Notes under the pieces: model-generated | Seen by the model: only the letters and a program-made list of their open reading frames with translations | Told to the model about the DNA's origin: nothing | Databases searched by the model: none | Origin: Gracilaria gracilis | Lineage: Eukaryota; Rhodophyta; Florideophyceae; Gracilariales; Gracilariaceae | NCBI GenBank assembly: GCA_030374805.1 | Contig: JARGSG010000066.1 | Coordinates: 124,001 to 188,000, forward strand | Reading direction: 5' to 3' | DNA: 64,000 nt | Made by a program: the position numbers and the translations under genes | Part shown: in pieces, positions 52,739 to 63,959 of the stretch | Layout of the letters: every line of letters starts with the position of its first letter | How positions within the stretch are numbered: the first letter of the stretch is position 1

Positions 52739-55700
52739 GACTCCCCTTCTTAGGCCTGGCCTCGTCCCGAGGCTGGCAAAACATTCCCCTGCGGGGTAAG
52801 GGCTAATCTCGAAGGCAAACACATCCAACTACAACCGTTGAATCCGCCAAGATCCCATGTGGGTAACCATCAAGTGCGAACGAGTGCTACAGAATATCCA
52901 TGCATGGGCCGTGGCCTACGCGGTAGACCAGCCGACGCGGCGGAGCACAATTGATTGTATAGCGAATTCCCGGGCGGGCGGCTAACGAACGAGGCAGCGA
53001 CGGACCGAATCGGAGACCAACAGAGTCCCTTGATGGGTTGCACGACTATTCCCGGTTGGGTTGACAACATTTTCGGTTTTTGAAGTCGTCCCAGTAATGG
53101 AAAAGTTGTCAAGAGCACTCCAGCGGAGCCGTTCCAGCGAGTGGGGGAGTTGTCCGGTGGGTTAGTGTCACTGTGCGCGACTCTGACGTGACAGAGCCTC
53201 CGTTCATATCACATGTCTCTTCCGTTGGGTGCTGACCCAAAATTAGGAAGTCCGATTGCGCGCCGCGACCAAACTGACCGTGCACTTGGGCTGCACTGAA
53301 GCCATCATGGGAAACGACCTTCGCAACATCGGGCTCCGTCCCTTCGGGTTCTGAGGAAGCGATAGCGCTGACCCGATTACGAAAGACCCGCCACGGGTGT
53401 GATAAAGAGTACACCACCAACGTACTGAGTTCCAGACAGCCAGAGTCCCACATGGGTTGTAGTACCAAACTACAGCGAATACACCATCCGGTCAAACAAC
53501 TTCTTTCGGTCGACGTATTCACGAACCGAGCGCTGTACTTTCTTTCCCGGTGTTGAGACGTGCGGTTTGATGATTCGCAGTACCCAAAAAGGGGCCGATG
53601 CACTCGTGATCACTCTGCAGACCGAGCTGCGAAGGTGCAACTAATAGTTCTTCTAATTGCCCTTCCGCTCCCACATGGGTCCACCTCATTTAATGAAATC
53701 CCTCTGTAGGCGTTTGAACATCTTCCAGTATAGTCCCGTAGGGTCCTTCTTGAATATGCGCTACACCAAACCACTGGCTGTCAATGTCCAGCTGTTCGTC
53801 CGAAGGAGTGTCATTGCCTCCCTAGAAGGGTGGTACACCTTGAGAGAGTGATGTTCTCAAAGTTGTTTCCCCGAAGAGGTTTGTGCTCGAAGGACATACG
53901 TCCAAAGTATTGTATGCCATTGTCAACGATATCCCAAGGGGGCGAGCTTGTTCTACGTGCAACTCATTTCTTATGTACTCCACGTCTATTCACCCTGCGA
54001 GGGACTGCGCACCGTAGCTGTATAGCTGCCTGCTGCGGTCGCTTAAACCACGCCCATATCTGGAGTTGGGGTCGCGTTCCGACGGCAGTTGATCCCGAAA
54101 AAGGGAGTCCTACCGATGGGCGCAAGCACGGTGATGAATGTCTCGGTAAGGGCCAGGTCTGCTTAGTAAAATGTCGTCCCGGTGGGTTGCAGGAGTCGTC
54201 CCGATGGGCGCGTAAGCTCTGATAGAGTCAATAAAGAAGTTCTGCTTCCCTCCATGCCCTTGTGGTACGCGCAGTAGCGGCTAAATCATCCCCTTCGAGG
54301 GTCAGATCACGCATGTCGGCACTGATCGTCACGTGCGCAGCGTGCGGCACTGCGCGAAGGCGGCGCAAAACGCCTTGCCCTGGTGTCCTTCCCTTGTTGT
54401 GGTGCTCTCGGGCTCCAAGTGCCGAAATGTCCCGGAGGGGAGCACCATGAGCCTCGTTGGATGGCTGCACTATGCACGCGGCGGTGCGCACGTACGCGCG
54501 GTGCATGCCAGCAAGGCCGCGTGGTGCACAGTACGCCATGGGGCGCAATTGGAATGTCCTGTGTAGCCAAATAGGCCAGAATGCGCGAAATGTCCAGGAG
54601 GTTACTTGCAAGGAGAATCAAAAAATCTTACATCGAAATTACCATCCCGTGCGGGGTCAAAAAGGGCGATTCTTTGTTTTCCTCGTATCTCCGAAACGCG
54701 GACGTTTCAGGGGCTCGCAGTGCCCGTTCTGGGGTGCGCGGCACATCAAAATACTTAGGATTTTTTTGACAGTGCCAAACCGCTTCCCTACGGGCAATAC
54801 TGTGAACCGAATCGGCTACCCACGGGCGTGGCCCACGTGGCGTTTTGCACGCTTGCAGCGGCGCATACTGGCGCGCGCGCCTGTGCATGGTGCTTGCGTG
54901 TCCCACGTGGGTGATTTCGGAGTGCAACGGCGCACGCCAGCGATATACAGCTTCCCTTCGGGTGTGCGCAGTCCTCAAGAGGGCTTGCGCTCCGCATAGC
55001 GGGTAATCCAAGTCGTCCTACGTCATCCCAAAAGGGGTCCAGAGGGCTTCAAAAGTGGCGCGAACCGTTCCCGAGTCCTATGCGAGTCCCAAGGGGGGTT
55101 TGAACTAGCGCTATCCCGCCGGGAAAAGTTTTGGCCGCCATGGCCAGGGGGAGACTATGCCAAAAATTTTGTTGCCCAAACGGAGAAAGCAGACCAAACT
55201 CAGTGGAGGAAGTTCGTGGAAGGTGCGCGAGCATGCGCGGCTGCGTCGAGCCAGTGAGCGAACGACGACGCCGTAGGGAATTAGAGCAATGGCTCCCATG
55301 AGTCCTGCGTCTATGGGTCGCTGTCCCTTACAGTTTTGACGGCCAGAAACCCATGAGGGGCAGTACCGTCAGCGGCCCGCATATCTACGACCCATATGCT
55401 TTAGTCGCCATCTTCCTCCTCGAGGAGTTCAGGCGGCTACTCCGCATCTGGAAGAGATGTCCTAGAGGGTTCCGTCGCGGTTCCAAGATCGGTCTCAACC
55501 CGTGTAGGGCCAGTAGACTCTGGCTCAGAAGGAACGTTCCTTGTAGGGTTAGCTGATTCGGAATCTGGCGTAGTTTTTTCCCGAGGGGATTCAGTGGTCA
55601 ACCATGCCACATAAGGGGCCAGTGAGCAACCTCTATCCCCTTCTTGTACCGCGACCAATCTCAAAGGTTAGAATAAGAACAGGTCCATACTTGTAGACCT

Positions 55701-57116
55701 GTATCCAGTTTGGAGAATACAATGCACCGACCTGTGTATGAATAGAACTTCGAAACCCAAGAGGGGATAAGCGCTGAACTTCCAAGCCGTGGAGCGGAGA
55801 GCTCCTGAAGTGTAGAGCAAGTTATACACCCAGTGGGTTCAAAATGACATTATCGGTTCACAGGATAGACTACGACCCAAAGGGCAGTAATCACAAAATA
55901 TACAATCATTCTCCCCCTCTTAGGCGAGTGCACCGCACGAGTTGAGAAGTCCCAAGTGGTATTTCGAGGAACAGAACGGGAGATATCCGGGTGCATATAA
56001 ACTAACAAATATGGATACAAAACCCAGATGAAGGGCTCGAACGGAAACGAGCCCAGATTCATGAACGAAAGAAAAAGAAAAGAAGGGATCCCAAAGGGGT
56101 AGAATCCGTAAGCGATTCGTTCAGAACGGTAATAAATAATACCGTAGCGATTCGAAAAAAACCATTGGGGCTCCAACAACGCTTGTGAATCTTCCCTTGA
56201 GGGGTAAGTGATGGTAAGATGAAAACCATTTTGGTTCTGTAGAGAACTCGAAAACTGTTCTTCCCAGAATGGTTCACTGCGGAAATATGTCATCAAAGCC
56301 CATGTGGGGTTCGCTGAAAAACTAAAATCCCACAACGTCTATGTGGGTCGACCAATATCCTGGTAGCAGGTTTCCCAGTGAGGGATAAACCAAAACCAAA
56401 ATATCCAATGAATGGTCAGCCACGGAGCGGGAACCAATTTGGAAACCTGTGGGGTATCCAAAGCGTTCCCAATGGGTGAGGATAAATCCTCAAAAGGTTG
56501 AGGAAGTCGATGCCCTGTGTTGGCTTCCTCGCCTTTTCCCGCAAGAGTGAATTCGAGAACTTCACTTCAGGGAAGAAGGAGTTTCCTGTTCATCAACGTG
56601 AACACGACCCAAATGGGAACACAGCTTCCAGTATAAAAAATGATCCACATAATGGGAGCCTTCTCAGTAGATATGGCCAGAAAGCCAACCTATACTGGAT
56701 ACTGTATCCGTGACAAAACCCAAAACGGGACGAACACGATGGTGTCAGGAATCAGTACACAAACACCCAGTTGGGAAAGAGTGTTCCAGAAAGGAACGAG
56801 AGCAACTAGTTGCTAAGCCGCATTCGTACCCAATCTGGGAAAAAGGTACAAGAAGGGAACCTCCCGTGTCAGGGTTACTTCCTCCCAAGCGAAGGGGGCG
56901 AGGAGCACGGGCGTCCTGACAGGGAGATGTTCGAAACCCAAAAAGGGGTTTCGGAAGAAAGGGAAAGGGCATAGTGCAAAGTTAGAGAAATCAGTATCAC
57001 CCGTGGGGAAAACAAGTTAGAACAAATTAGACAACAAGAACAAAAGATCTTGGATCCCAATGGGGTAGAATCCAAGTAGTGAATATGTCCACTTCAGAGG
57101 AAAAGTTGTTAAAACG
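52739..57116 (-). other. non-coding interior of element B with periodic CCC-N4/5-GGG
   Basis: No gene is supported over 4.4 kb. Examples of the motif: 52709-52719 (inside the LTR), 52786-52796, 52854-52863, 53027-53037, 53051-53060, 53447-53456, 53583-53594 and 53670-53679. It continues at a similar density to about 58.1 kb. The block 54596-54830 is shared, inverted, with 47290-47545 of element A. An internal purine tract lies at about 55911-55923. Confidence 0.75.
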
Positions 57117-57995
57117 CTAGGTCTTGGCATCCGCGTCCGGACTCAAAGCGCCCGACTTGGGAAGGTTAGTACCTCTTCGGTTAACCTCTCTCCTGGTCCG
57201 GTGTCGGTTTGGAGCGTTCATTTCTCCCCTTGTACCGCGTCTTTTTATAAGGATGCGGCCGGTACTTCTGTTTCCCGACAGGGATGAACGTCCAAATTTG
57301 GTCTGTCTTAAGAAGGGTCCCACTCGGGCCGTGAATCGACTGCAGCACCCGAAGGGATAAAGGACGTTTGCCAAATCAGCATAACCAAGGAACTTTGAAT
57401 CGAGTAACTTGTCCACTGTTGGGACAAGCCGAAAACGACAATTTGCCACACTGTGCCCACTGGTGGCAATTGCGCCTTCTAGAACTCCAGAAATGGTCAT
57501 CTTTGAAGCGACCCAATGTACTAAAGTGTCCATCAAGGCTTCCACATCCGCATGAACCCTTTGGGGAATTCGACATTTGACCTCATAGGCGACCATCGAC
57601 TCCACTAATGGCTTCAGGGCTACGAGTAACCCACCAGGGAGAGGCGGTGGCTCCCCTCCAGTAGAAACAGGCGGGACGCCGCCCAAGTGGTTGAGCGGTG
57701 CTTCCCTTTGGGGCTGCAGAGGTGTTTATATGGAGGCCTGCTGACGCATGACCTCCGGACGATTCTGGAATTCGGTGGGTGTACACTGACGGAGAGGTTT
57801 CTCCGGCTTTTCCACGGGGGATAGGATGTTCTTATGGGTACTCCGAGTACTGTGGACCCATGAGTGGGTATCAGGCGCGACTTCGACCGTGCCGTGATCC
57901 CGAGGGGTCACAGCCATGTCGACATGCTCACGAGAGAATCCTGGAGGGGTGGTCATGATTGTAAGGCGAAAAGCTTTTTGTCCAGCTTGCGGCAA
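57117..57995 (-). pseudogene. gag-like stretch of element B
   Basis: Minus-strand frames near the 5' LTR encode a Pro-rich piece and a helical piece ('LVALKPLVESMVAYEVKCRI', 'HADVEALMDTLVHWVASKMT'). The second recalls the N-terminal helical part of gag in element A. No zinc knuckle or protease is visible. Fossil, with a few breaks. Confidence 0.45.
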
Positions 57996-58194
57996 AGAAA
58001 TCCCAATGGGCGAGTTCGAAACAACCAGTAAATAGAAAAGGCGGTAGCTGTAACCGTGCAGCGTTCCCAGGCGGGTTTGTAAGTACCGAGAGGGTTCGAG
58101 GCGGTTCTGAAAAACGAGACCAATCCCAAAGACGGGTCGAAACGGAAATAAACGAAGAATGACCCACTGGGGTTATTCTAGGTCGGGAGACCAA

Positions 58195-58619
58195 TGAAGT
58201 ACACTCACGCGAGTGAGTATCAACAATGCCCAATAAATAGGGATACTATGCGCAGCACCCAAGCGGAGACGAAGGAGCGTGCAGCGACGATAAGAACGGG
58301 GCACTAGACAGCCATGCAGCACCGGTAGCGGCGGCAAAACGACCCTATCGGAAACTAGACGATGAAGAATCGGCTAGGGGGTGCTTGAGGTTTACCACGG
58401 TCAGCTCTGCCCAGCGGAAGGTGCTTAAATGCATCTCCGGGGATAGCAGCCACGTGTCGAAGAATAATAAACAATCTACCTACAAAGGGGGTCCCTGAGG
58501 GCTGGCACAACACAGTGCATGAGCCCTACACGTGGAAACCCTGAGGGGCACCTTGTGCACACTAAACTACTACTTTGCTACTATGCATACCCGATATGGG
58601 CTGATTCTATTGCACTACA
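58195..58619 (-). repeat. 5' LTR of element B
   Basis: Matching copy of 52314-52738, same length, TG...CA ends. Confidence 0.9.
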
Positions 58620-58927
58620 AGTACGATCTGTGGGGACGGCAAATAATCCCCGAGGCTCATGCTAAAGAAATGATGCAGGCCCCTAGGGCTGTGCCGATTG
58701 GACAACCGACTGGGTTCGTGTTCCCTGACGACTATGGGCCTCCAGCGGACTGGATCGATCCTTCCTTGGACCATGGTGATGGCAAGGTGGTGGACGACGA
58801 CATCTCCCTTGTAGGTGTTCCGAATACGGGCGCTGACGTGGCACAGGTCCCTGCCGAGGGCACTCAAGCTCCCGCGGGTTGGGGTCTTGCGACGCCGGCT
58901 CTCGGAAACAACGCTGGTCACCAGTAG
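58620..58927 (+). pseudogene. coding-like stretch right of element B
   Basis: An open plus-strand stretch that starts at the element B boundary ('YDLWGRQIIPEAHAKEMMQA') and ends in a stop at 58927. The tail is acidic and Pro/Ala-rich. It lies in the same antisense direction as the stretch left of element B. No family recognised. Confidence 0.5.
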
Positions 58928-59307
58928 TCTGGGCAGGGTTTTTGAGGGCGTCTAGTTCTGTCGCTCAGATACGATAAACCCAATTAGGCCACAGCTTGGC
59001 ATTACTTCTCTCCTCCTGTAGGACCTTTCTCGTGTTCGAACTTCTTTCATACTTCCTTCCTCTTCCTTCTTCATTTCCTAACCAGGATGCACTTCATTTC
59101 CATTCGTGGCAACATCTTCCTAGATACTTCATTACTTATTACTTCTTAGTTCCGTTATACGGCGATGAACCGACAATTTGGTGCGTTCTTTCTTTGTTCA
59201 TACTGTACATAAGACCAACCTTATTGGTGTCTTCTCTTCTCTTCTTAGAGCTCCCCGCAACCCACCGCGTAGCGGCACACCATTTTTACCAGGTGTCGGT
59301 GACGGTT
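58928..59307. other. non-coding stretch of element C
   Basis: Pyrimidine-rich on the plus strand (CTTCCTCTTCCTTC). No gene seen. Confidence 0.4.
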
Positions 59308-59604
59308 CTATCCCACTTGGGCATTATCCAGAGTTGCGGGTAGTGCGCACTGGGTTCTTTGGTGATAATCGATGATCTTGGACCTCGGGAGGTGCTCAGT
59401 TGGCTCCCAAGTGTCCTGCTCTGCGGGATAGCCGTACCAACGGACGCGATAGATTACTTTCCCGTCCTGGGCAGCACCGTGCTTCTTGATACGATCGCCC
59501 ACGAAATCCTGTGCGTATACCCCGACGTCTTCGGTTCCTTTGGTTGTTCCCGACATTGGGCTTTGCTTCTCTACGTAACTCGGGCGGGTACACGCAAGTA
59601 ACAA
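59308..59604 (-). pseudogene. chromodomain piece of element C
   Basis: The minus strand encodes a chromodomain: 'DFVGDRIKKHG' then 'VIYRVRWYGYPAEQDTWEPT' and 'EHLPRSKIIDYH'. The aromatic-cage-like Tyr and Trp residues are in place. In chromoviruses this domain sits at the end of integrase. Here it lies about 1.3 kb past the end of the open integrase stretch. Confidence 0.75.
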
Positions 59605-60912
59605 CGGGTTTCCGGCTTCGGTGAGGTGGGGGTGTCTCGTTGACGAGAGCGCTAGCCGTCACGACGGGGAATAGCTAACTTCCGTTTTCGGCTGCCAATC
59701 TCAACGAAAGTGGCTTCTGGTGGAAGCTCTTCACTTCCGGAGTCCGGTGAACTAACCTCTTTTCCCAGCGGGCATCAACTTTAACTAACGACGACGTTCC
59801 TGATCCAGGCGAAGTTGCGACTCGACGCGGGAGAGCCGTTGCGACGGAGATACTGCGTTTGAACACTCCCTGTGCAGGGTGGCGGATTCACCGGGCCACG
59901 GCAACGTACCACTCCATTGCACATGGCGGCGGGTTGCAACAATGCAGCGCTATGTGATTGGCTCGGCACTCTGGCACGTTATGGAGTGCAACGCATCCTT
60001 GTTGGGCGACAACCTGCCAAGTGGCCATGTTCACTATCGTCTGATTCCGGAAACGCCATGCGCCGTGGCAAGCCAAAAATGCAAATAAACAAACTTGGCG
60101 TGCCACTCTGCACCCGCGCGCGCGCTTGCGCATGCACTTCCAGCCGCTGGCACTCAAAAAATTAAGTATTTTGGGCAGCCACCGGTACGTGCAATTTTGC
60201 ACACGTGAGCAGCACTCCTGCAAATTATCTGCCGATGACGGTGCGCTTCCCACGGAAACTTCTGCGTGACACAGCGCACCTGTCAAGGTTCTTTCATGCA
60301 AATTGCATGCATCCACTTCCTTAACCAGGCTCCACGACTTTATCCACAAGGATCCTTCGCTTCACAACACCTACTGTAGGTTCTTCCCATGGGGCTCATC
60401 GCCGCGCTGACCCATTGACGGGTCGGCGGAGACCGTCTTTTCGGTACGTTTTGCCTTCTGCGCCTCTCGCAAGCGAGGCGTAGGAGTAGCCAACGACTTG
60501 GACGCTTGCCCACGAGGGTTCTCATCACTAAGAGTGGTCTTCCTCACAGAGGTAACTTCGTCTTCATTACTGACATTCGCCTCGACCGAGGATCACACAC
60601 GCGTGTGCGTTAGTGGCGATATTCCCGATCCAGGCTCCTGTCTCTTTGAGAGCTCAAGCACGTCAGCCAATCCAACAGATGCTGGAGCAGCCTGAGCGCG
60701 ATTACATGAGTCCTCCCCCTCCTTAGGGTGCGATGCGGCAGCTGATATTACCGTAGCCGGGGGTCGAACTCGAGTTGAGTCCGTAAGCCTAGCTCGAGAA
60801 AGTGGGCTATCCTTGACTAGCTCTGATACCTCAAGTAGGTCCGAAAAACCCGTATTTGGTGCGGAAGAACCGACGGGCGGTTCGCGCTGTCCCAGTTTGA
60901 TTCCATTCCTTC
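59605..60912 (-). other. non-coding stretch of element C between integrase and chromodomain
   Basis: It contains the purine tract CTAAGGAGGGGGAGG (60713-60727, minus strand) and a copy of the module core 'CAAAAAATTAAGTATTTTGGGC' type at about 60152-60173, similar to 47371-47393 of element A. CCC-N-GGG motifs are frequent. No gene supported. Confidence 0.55.
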
Positions 60913-61989
60913 CTATGCTGCAGGTACTCTAGTTCCGGTTTCCGGTAGCGTTACCAATTCTTGGAGGGGGCTCGGTGCCCTGTAGACGCGATCGCGTGAT
61001 ATCCGTTCGTGTTGGTTATTAATTTCTAGCACGATGGCGTCTCCAGACATGGAAATAACCTTATAGGGTCCATCAACAATCGGCGATAACTTGTGGCGGC
61101 GTTCTTTCTCCGGGTTGTAATACTCCTTACGAAGTAACACATAATCTCCTACCTGTAGGTTAGGTAATGGTCTCCGAATTCGGCTATCAAAGTTGCGCTT
61201 ATAGGCAAGCTGAGCCCTGTCCATAGAGGCACGTGCTGCAGGTACCAGCTTGGTGAGCCATTTCTTCCACGCATCGTGGTACAAGCCCGGTGATGGGAAC
61301 GTATCCAGAGTTGGCTGCGCCTCGATGGCCAGAGAAGGTGGTCTCCTCAACAGTTCCAACTCAAATGGTGAAAGTCCTGTTACCCGATGAACCTGGGTGT
61401 TGTACGCATACGTGATAGCGTCTGCGAACTGATCCCACGTCTTGGCATGATCTGCCACATAGGATCTCAAAGCACCAAGGATGGTTTGATTAAATCTTTC
61501 TACTTGTCCGTTCGCTTGGGGATGATAAGTCGTAGTGAATAATTTCCTAATATCCAGGATCCTACACACATCTTGAAAGAACTTCGAGGTGAATTGAGAG
61601 CCGTTATCGGAAAGTAACTGTACCGGTGGGCCATACAAAAAGACCCAGTGGGTAACAAACGCTTGAGCCACAGCGGCTGCGGTTATCCGTTTAAACGGCA
61701 CTGTTCTAACCAATTTAGAGAACCTGTCGGTGATGACCAGTAGTTAACGGTTCCCTCGAGAGGTCTTAATCAATTCTCCAAGAATGTCAATGGCGACGAA
61801 CTCCAGCGGTGCCCGTGCGGGAAAAAACGTTAACTCCTTCGAGTACTTTCTTAATTTGACGTCATTATTGGCACAAGCCTGACAGGAGCAGCGGACTTCG
61901 TAACAGTCGAACGCCATTGCGGGCCAATAGAAGTCCCTTCTTAAGGTGAGATAAAGCTTCCTTCCTCCCGGGTGGGCTCTCAACTTCAC
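60913..61989 (-). pseudogene. integrase region of element C
   Basis: The zinc-binding part is at 61744-61989 ('LRAHPGGRKLYLTLRRDFYW', 'CSCQACANN', 'EFVAIDILGELIK'). The core is at 60913-61713 ('LLSDNGSQFTSKFFQDVCRI', 'YHPQANGQVERFNQTILGAL'), with a C-terminal SH3-like end ('LQVGDYVLLRKEYY', 'IVDGPYKVISMSGDAIVLEI'). It resembles element A clearly. Confidence 0.82.
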
Positions 61990-63959
61990 CTAGTGAGACA
62001 AGTGCAGTACGCGACTCTGTAAGGAGTGAGGTACCACCATTTGTGGGTTGGTTTCAACAGTTCGCACCAAGTAGCGTTGGTCATTCACCTGGAAAGGTAT
62101 CCCATACCCACCCTCCAGACGGGCCCTAACCTGTATACAAAAAGGGTCCATATGCTGTTCCCGTATCATCTTCTCGGGCGAAATCGGTACCAATGACCCG
62201 GTATCCGGTTCTACAGTCTGTGTGGCGAGAATATCGTCACACACATCATCCGATAGGATTTCTGTCTTCCCCTTATCGAGGTCACCAACCATAAAGCATG
62301 GTATCTCTTCCGTGTCCTCGGTGGGCTCAGCCTCTGTTGCAGTGCCCAAACGGGATAGAGCGTCTGCCTGCAAGTTCAAAGAGCCTTTCTTGTACACTAC
62401 TTCAAAGTCAAATTCCGAGAGTCGAAGTCTCCATCTCATCAGTCGACCCGATGGTTCTGTAATTTCCATGAGGCAGCGTAGGCAAGAATGGTCCGTTTGT
62501 ATCCGAAAGTGGGTTCCCATCAAGTATGGTCTCAACGTTGAGAGGGCCCATACAACGGCAAGACATTCCTTCTCCGAAACGGAGTAATTCCGTTCGTGCA
62601 CATTAAGTGATCTCGACCAATACCCAATAGGGTGACGCTTGCCAGACTCTTCTACCTGGAACAACGCACAACCAACTTGGTTCGCACTCGCATCAGTGTC
62701 AACCTCGTAGGGTAAGCCGGGTTTCGGCAGGGCCAAGACTGGTGGCGACGTTACGGCTTCAATTAGTGCTGCAAATGCGGAGGCTTCCGCATCGCCAAAG
62801 GGTTCCAATTCCACTGGTCTTCCTTTCATTAGGAGTTTGCTCAACGGCGAAGCGATAACCGAAAAGTTCGGCACGATACGACGGCAAACGTTACACAGGC
62901 CTAAGAAGGATTGAAGCTCAGTTTGAGTTCTTGGGTGGTTCGCCTCTTTCAAGGATTTTACCCGCACCTCGTCAATTGAGAGCTTACCTGTGCGAATAAT
63001 ATGCCCAAGGTACTTAACCGATTCGGTGAAAAACTTGCACTTCTTAAGCTTCAAGTTAATCCCTGCGTCCCGTAAAACGGTCATAACTTCCCGTACATAG
63101 GTGAGATGGTCCTCCATGTTATTGGAAAAGACGACGACGTCGTCCAAGTATATCAAACAGGTGGCCCACTTGGATCTAGCCAGCAGAATATCAACCGCTC
63201 GCTGAAACGTTGCCGGGGCGTTTGTTAACCCAAAGGGCATTCTCCGAAAACGGTACAGGCCTTGATGGCACACGAAGGCCGTCCTATCCTTATCTTCTTC
63301 CCTTATGGGCACTTTCCAGTATTCCCAATTGGCATCTAAAGTGGTAAACACATTCGCGCTCCCTAGAGAATCGATATATTCGTCCATACAGGGAATCGGA
63401 TATACGTCTTTCACTGTAACCGCATTTAACTTTCGGTAATCGATACAAAATCTCCATGATCCATCTGGCTTCGGCACCAAAACAACTGATGACGCCCAAG
63501 GGCATTGAGCGGGTTCAATAACGCCGGCTCGGAGCATCTTCTCGACTTGAGATTTTTCCTCTTCTCGGGCCTTCGGTCCTGCCCTGTAAGGGTGTTGCGC
63601 AATGGGCCGAGTGTTCGGAGTAGATCGATGCAACGCTCTGTGACTCCAATTGTTCCGAGAGTACCCTCCCACATTGGCGTAAACTCGCGAAGCATATCGC
63701 GTAGCTTCTCCCGATGGGACTCCGGTACGTCCTCCAAATTGAGCTTCATTAACTCCTCAACAGGGTTCGTCTGTTCAGTGCCAGGTAGCAACGGCTTAAC
63801 CTCAAAAGGTGCTGGGGTGTCTGAACCCGAGTTCTTCTGGGTATCATTCGTATCGGCTAGTGACTCATTCCGTAATTCGGCGAATTCGGCGGCCTCCTCT
63901 CCCTCCTTAGGCTCGGATACACCGAGCACGGTTCCAATCGGAATCTTGGTGGGTATCAC
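61990..63959 (-). pseudogene. RT and RNase H region of element C, continuing past the window edge
   Basis: From the right: a spacer upstream of RT ('MIPTKIPIGTVLGVSEPKEG'), the RT fingers and palm ('YPIPCMDEYIDSLGSANVFT', 'CLIYLDDVVVFSNNMEDHLT'), connection, and RNase H ('PYEVDTDASANQVGCALFQV', 'NYSVSEKECLAVVWALSTLR'). Protease and gag are expected beyond 64000. A purine tract (CTAAGGAGGGAGAGGAGG) lies near 63900 on the minus strand. Confidence 0.82.

Larger units (their letters stand above)
52314..58619 (-). mobile_element. LTR element B, probably non-autonomous, inserted in element C
   Basis: Two 425-bp LTRs with about six differences (roughly 1.4%) bound 5.4 kb of mostly non-coding DNA. 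The flanks ACTAC (52309-52313) and AGTAC (58620-58624) look like a target duplication with one change. Orientation is minus: on that strand the LTR starts TGTAGTGCAATAG directly after the purine tract AAGAAGGGGAG. A gag-like stretch lies near the 5' LTR (57117-57995), and no RT or integrase is recognisable. The interior is full of CCC-N4/5-GGG motifs. The ends and the shared 250-bp module tie it to element A's family. Confidence 0.8.
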
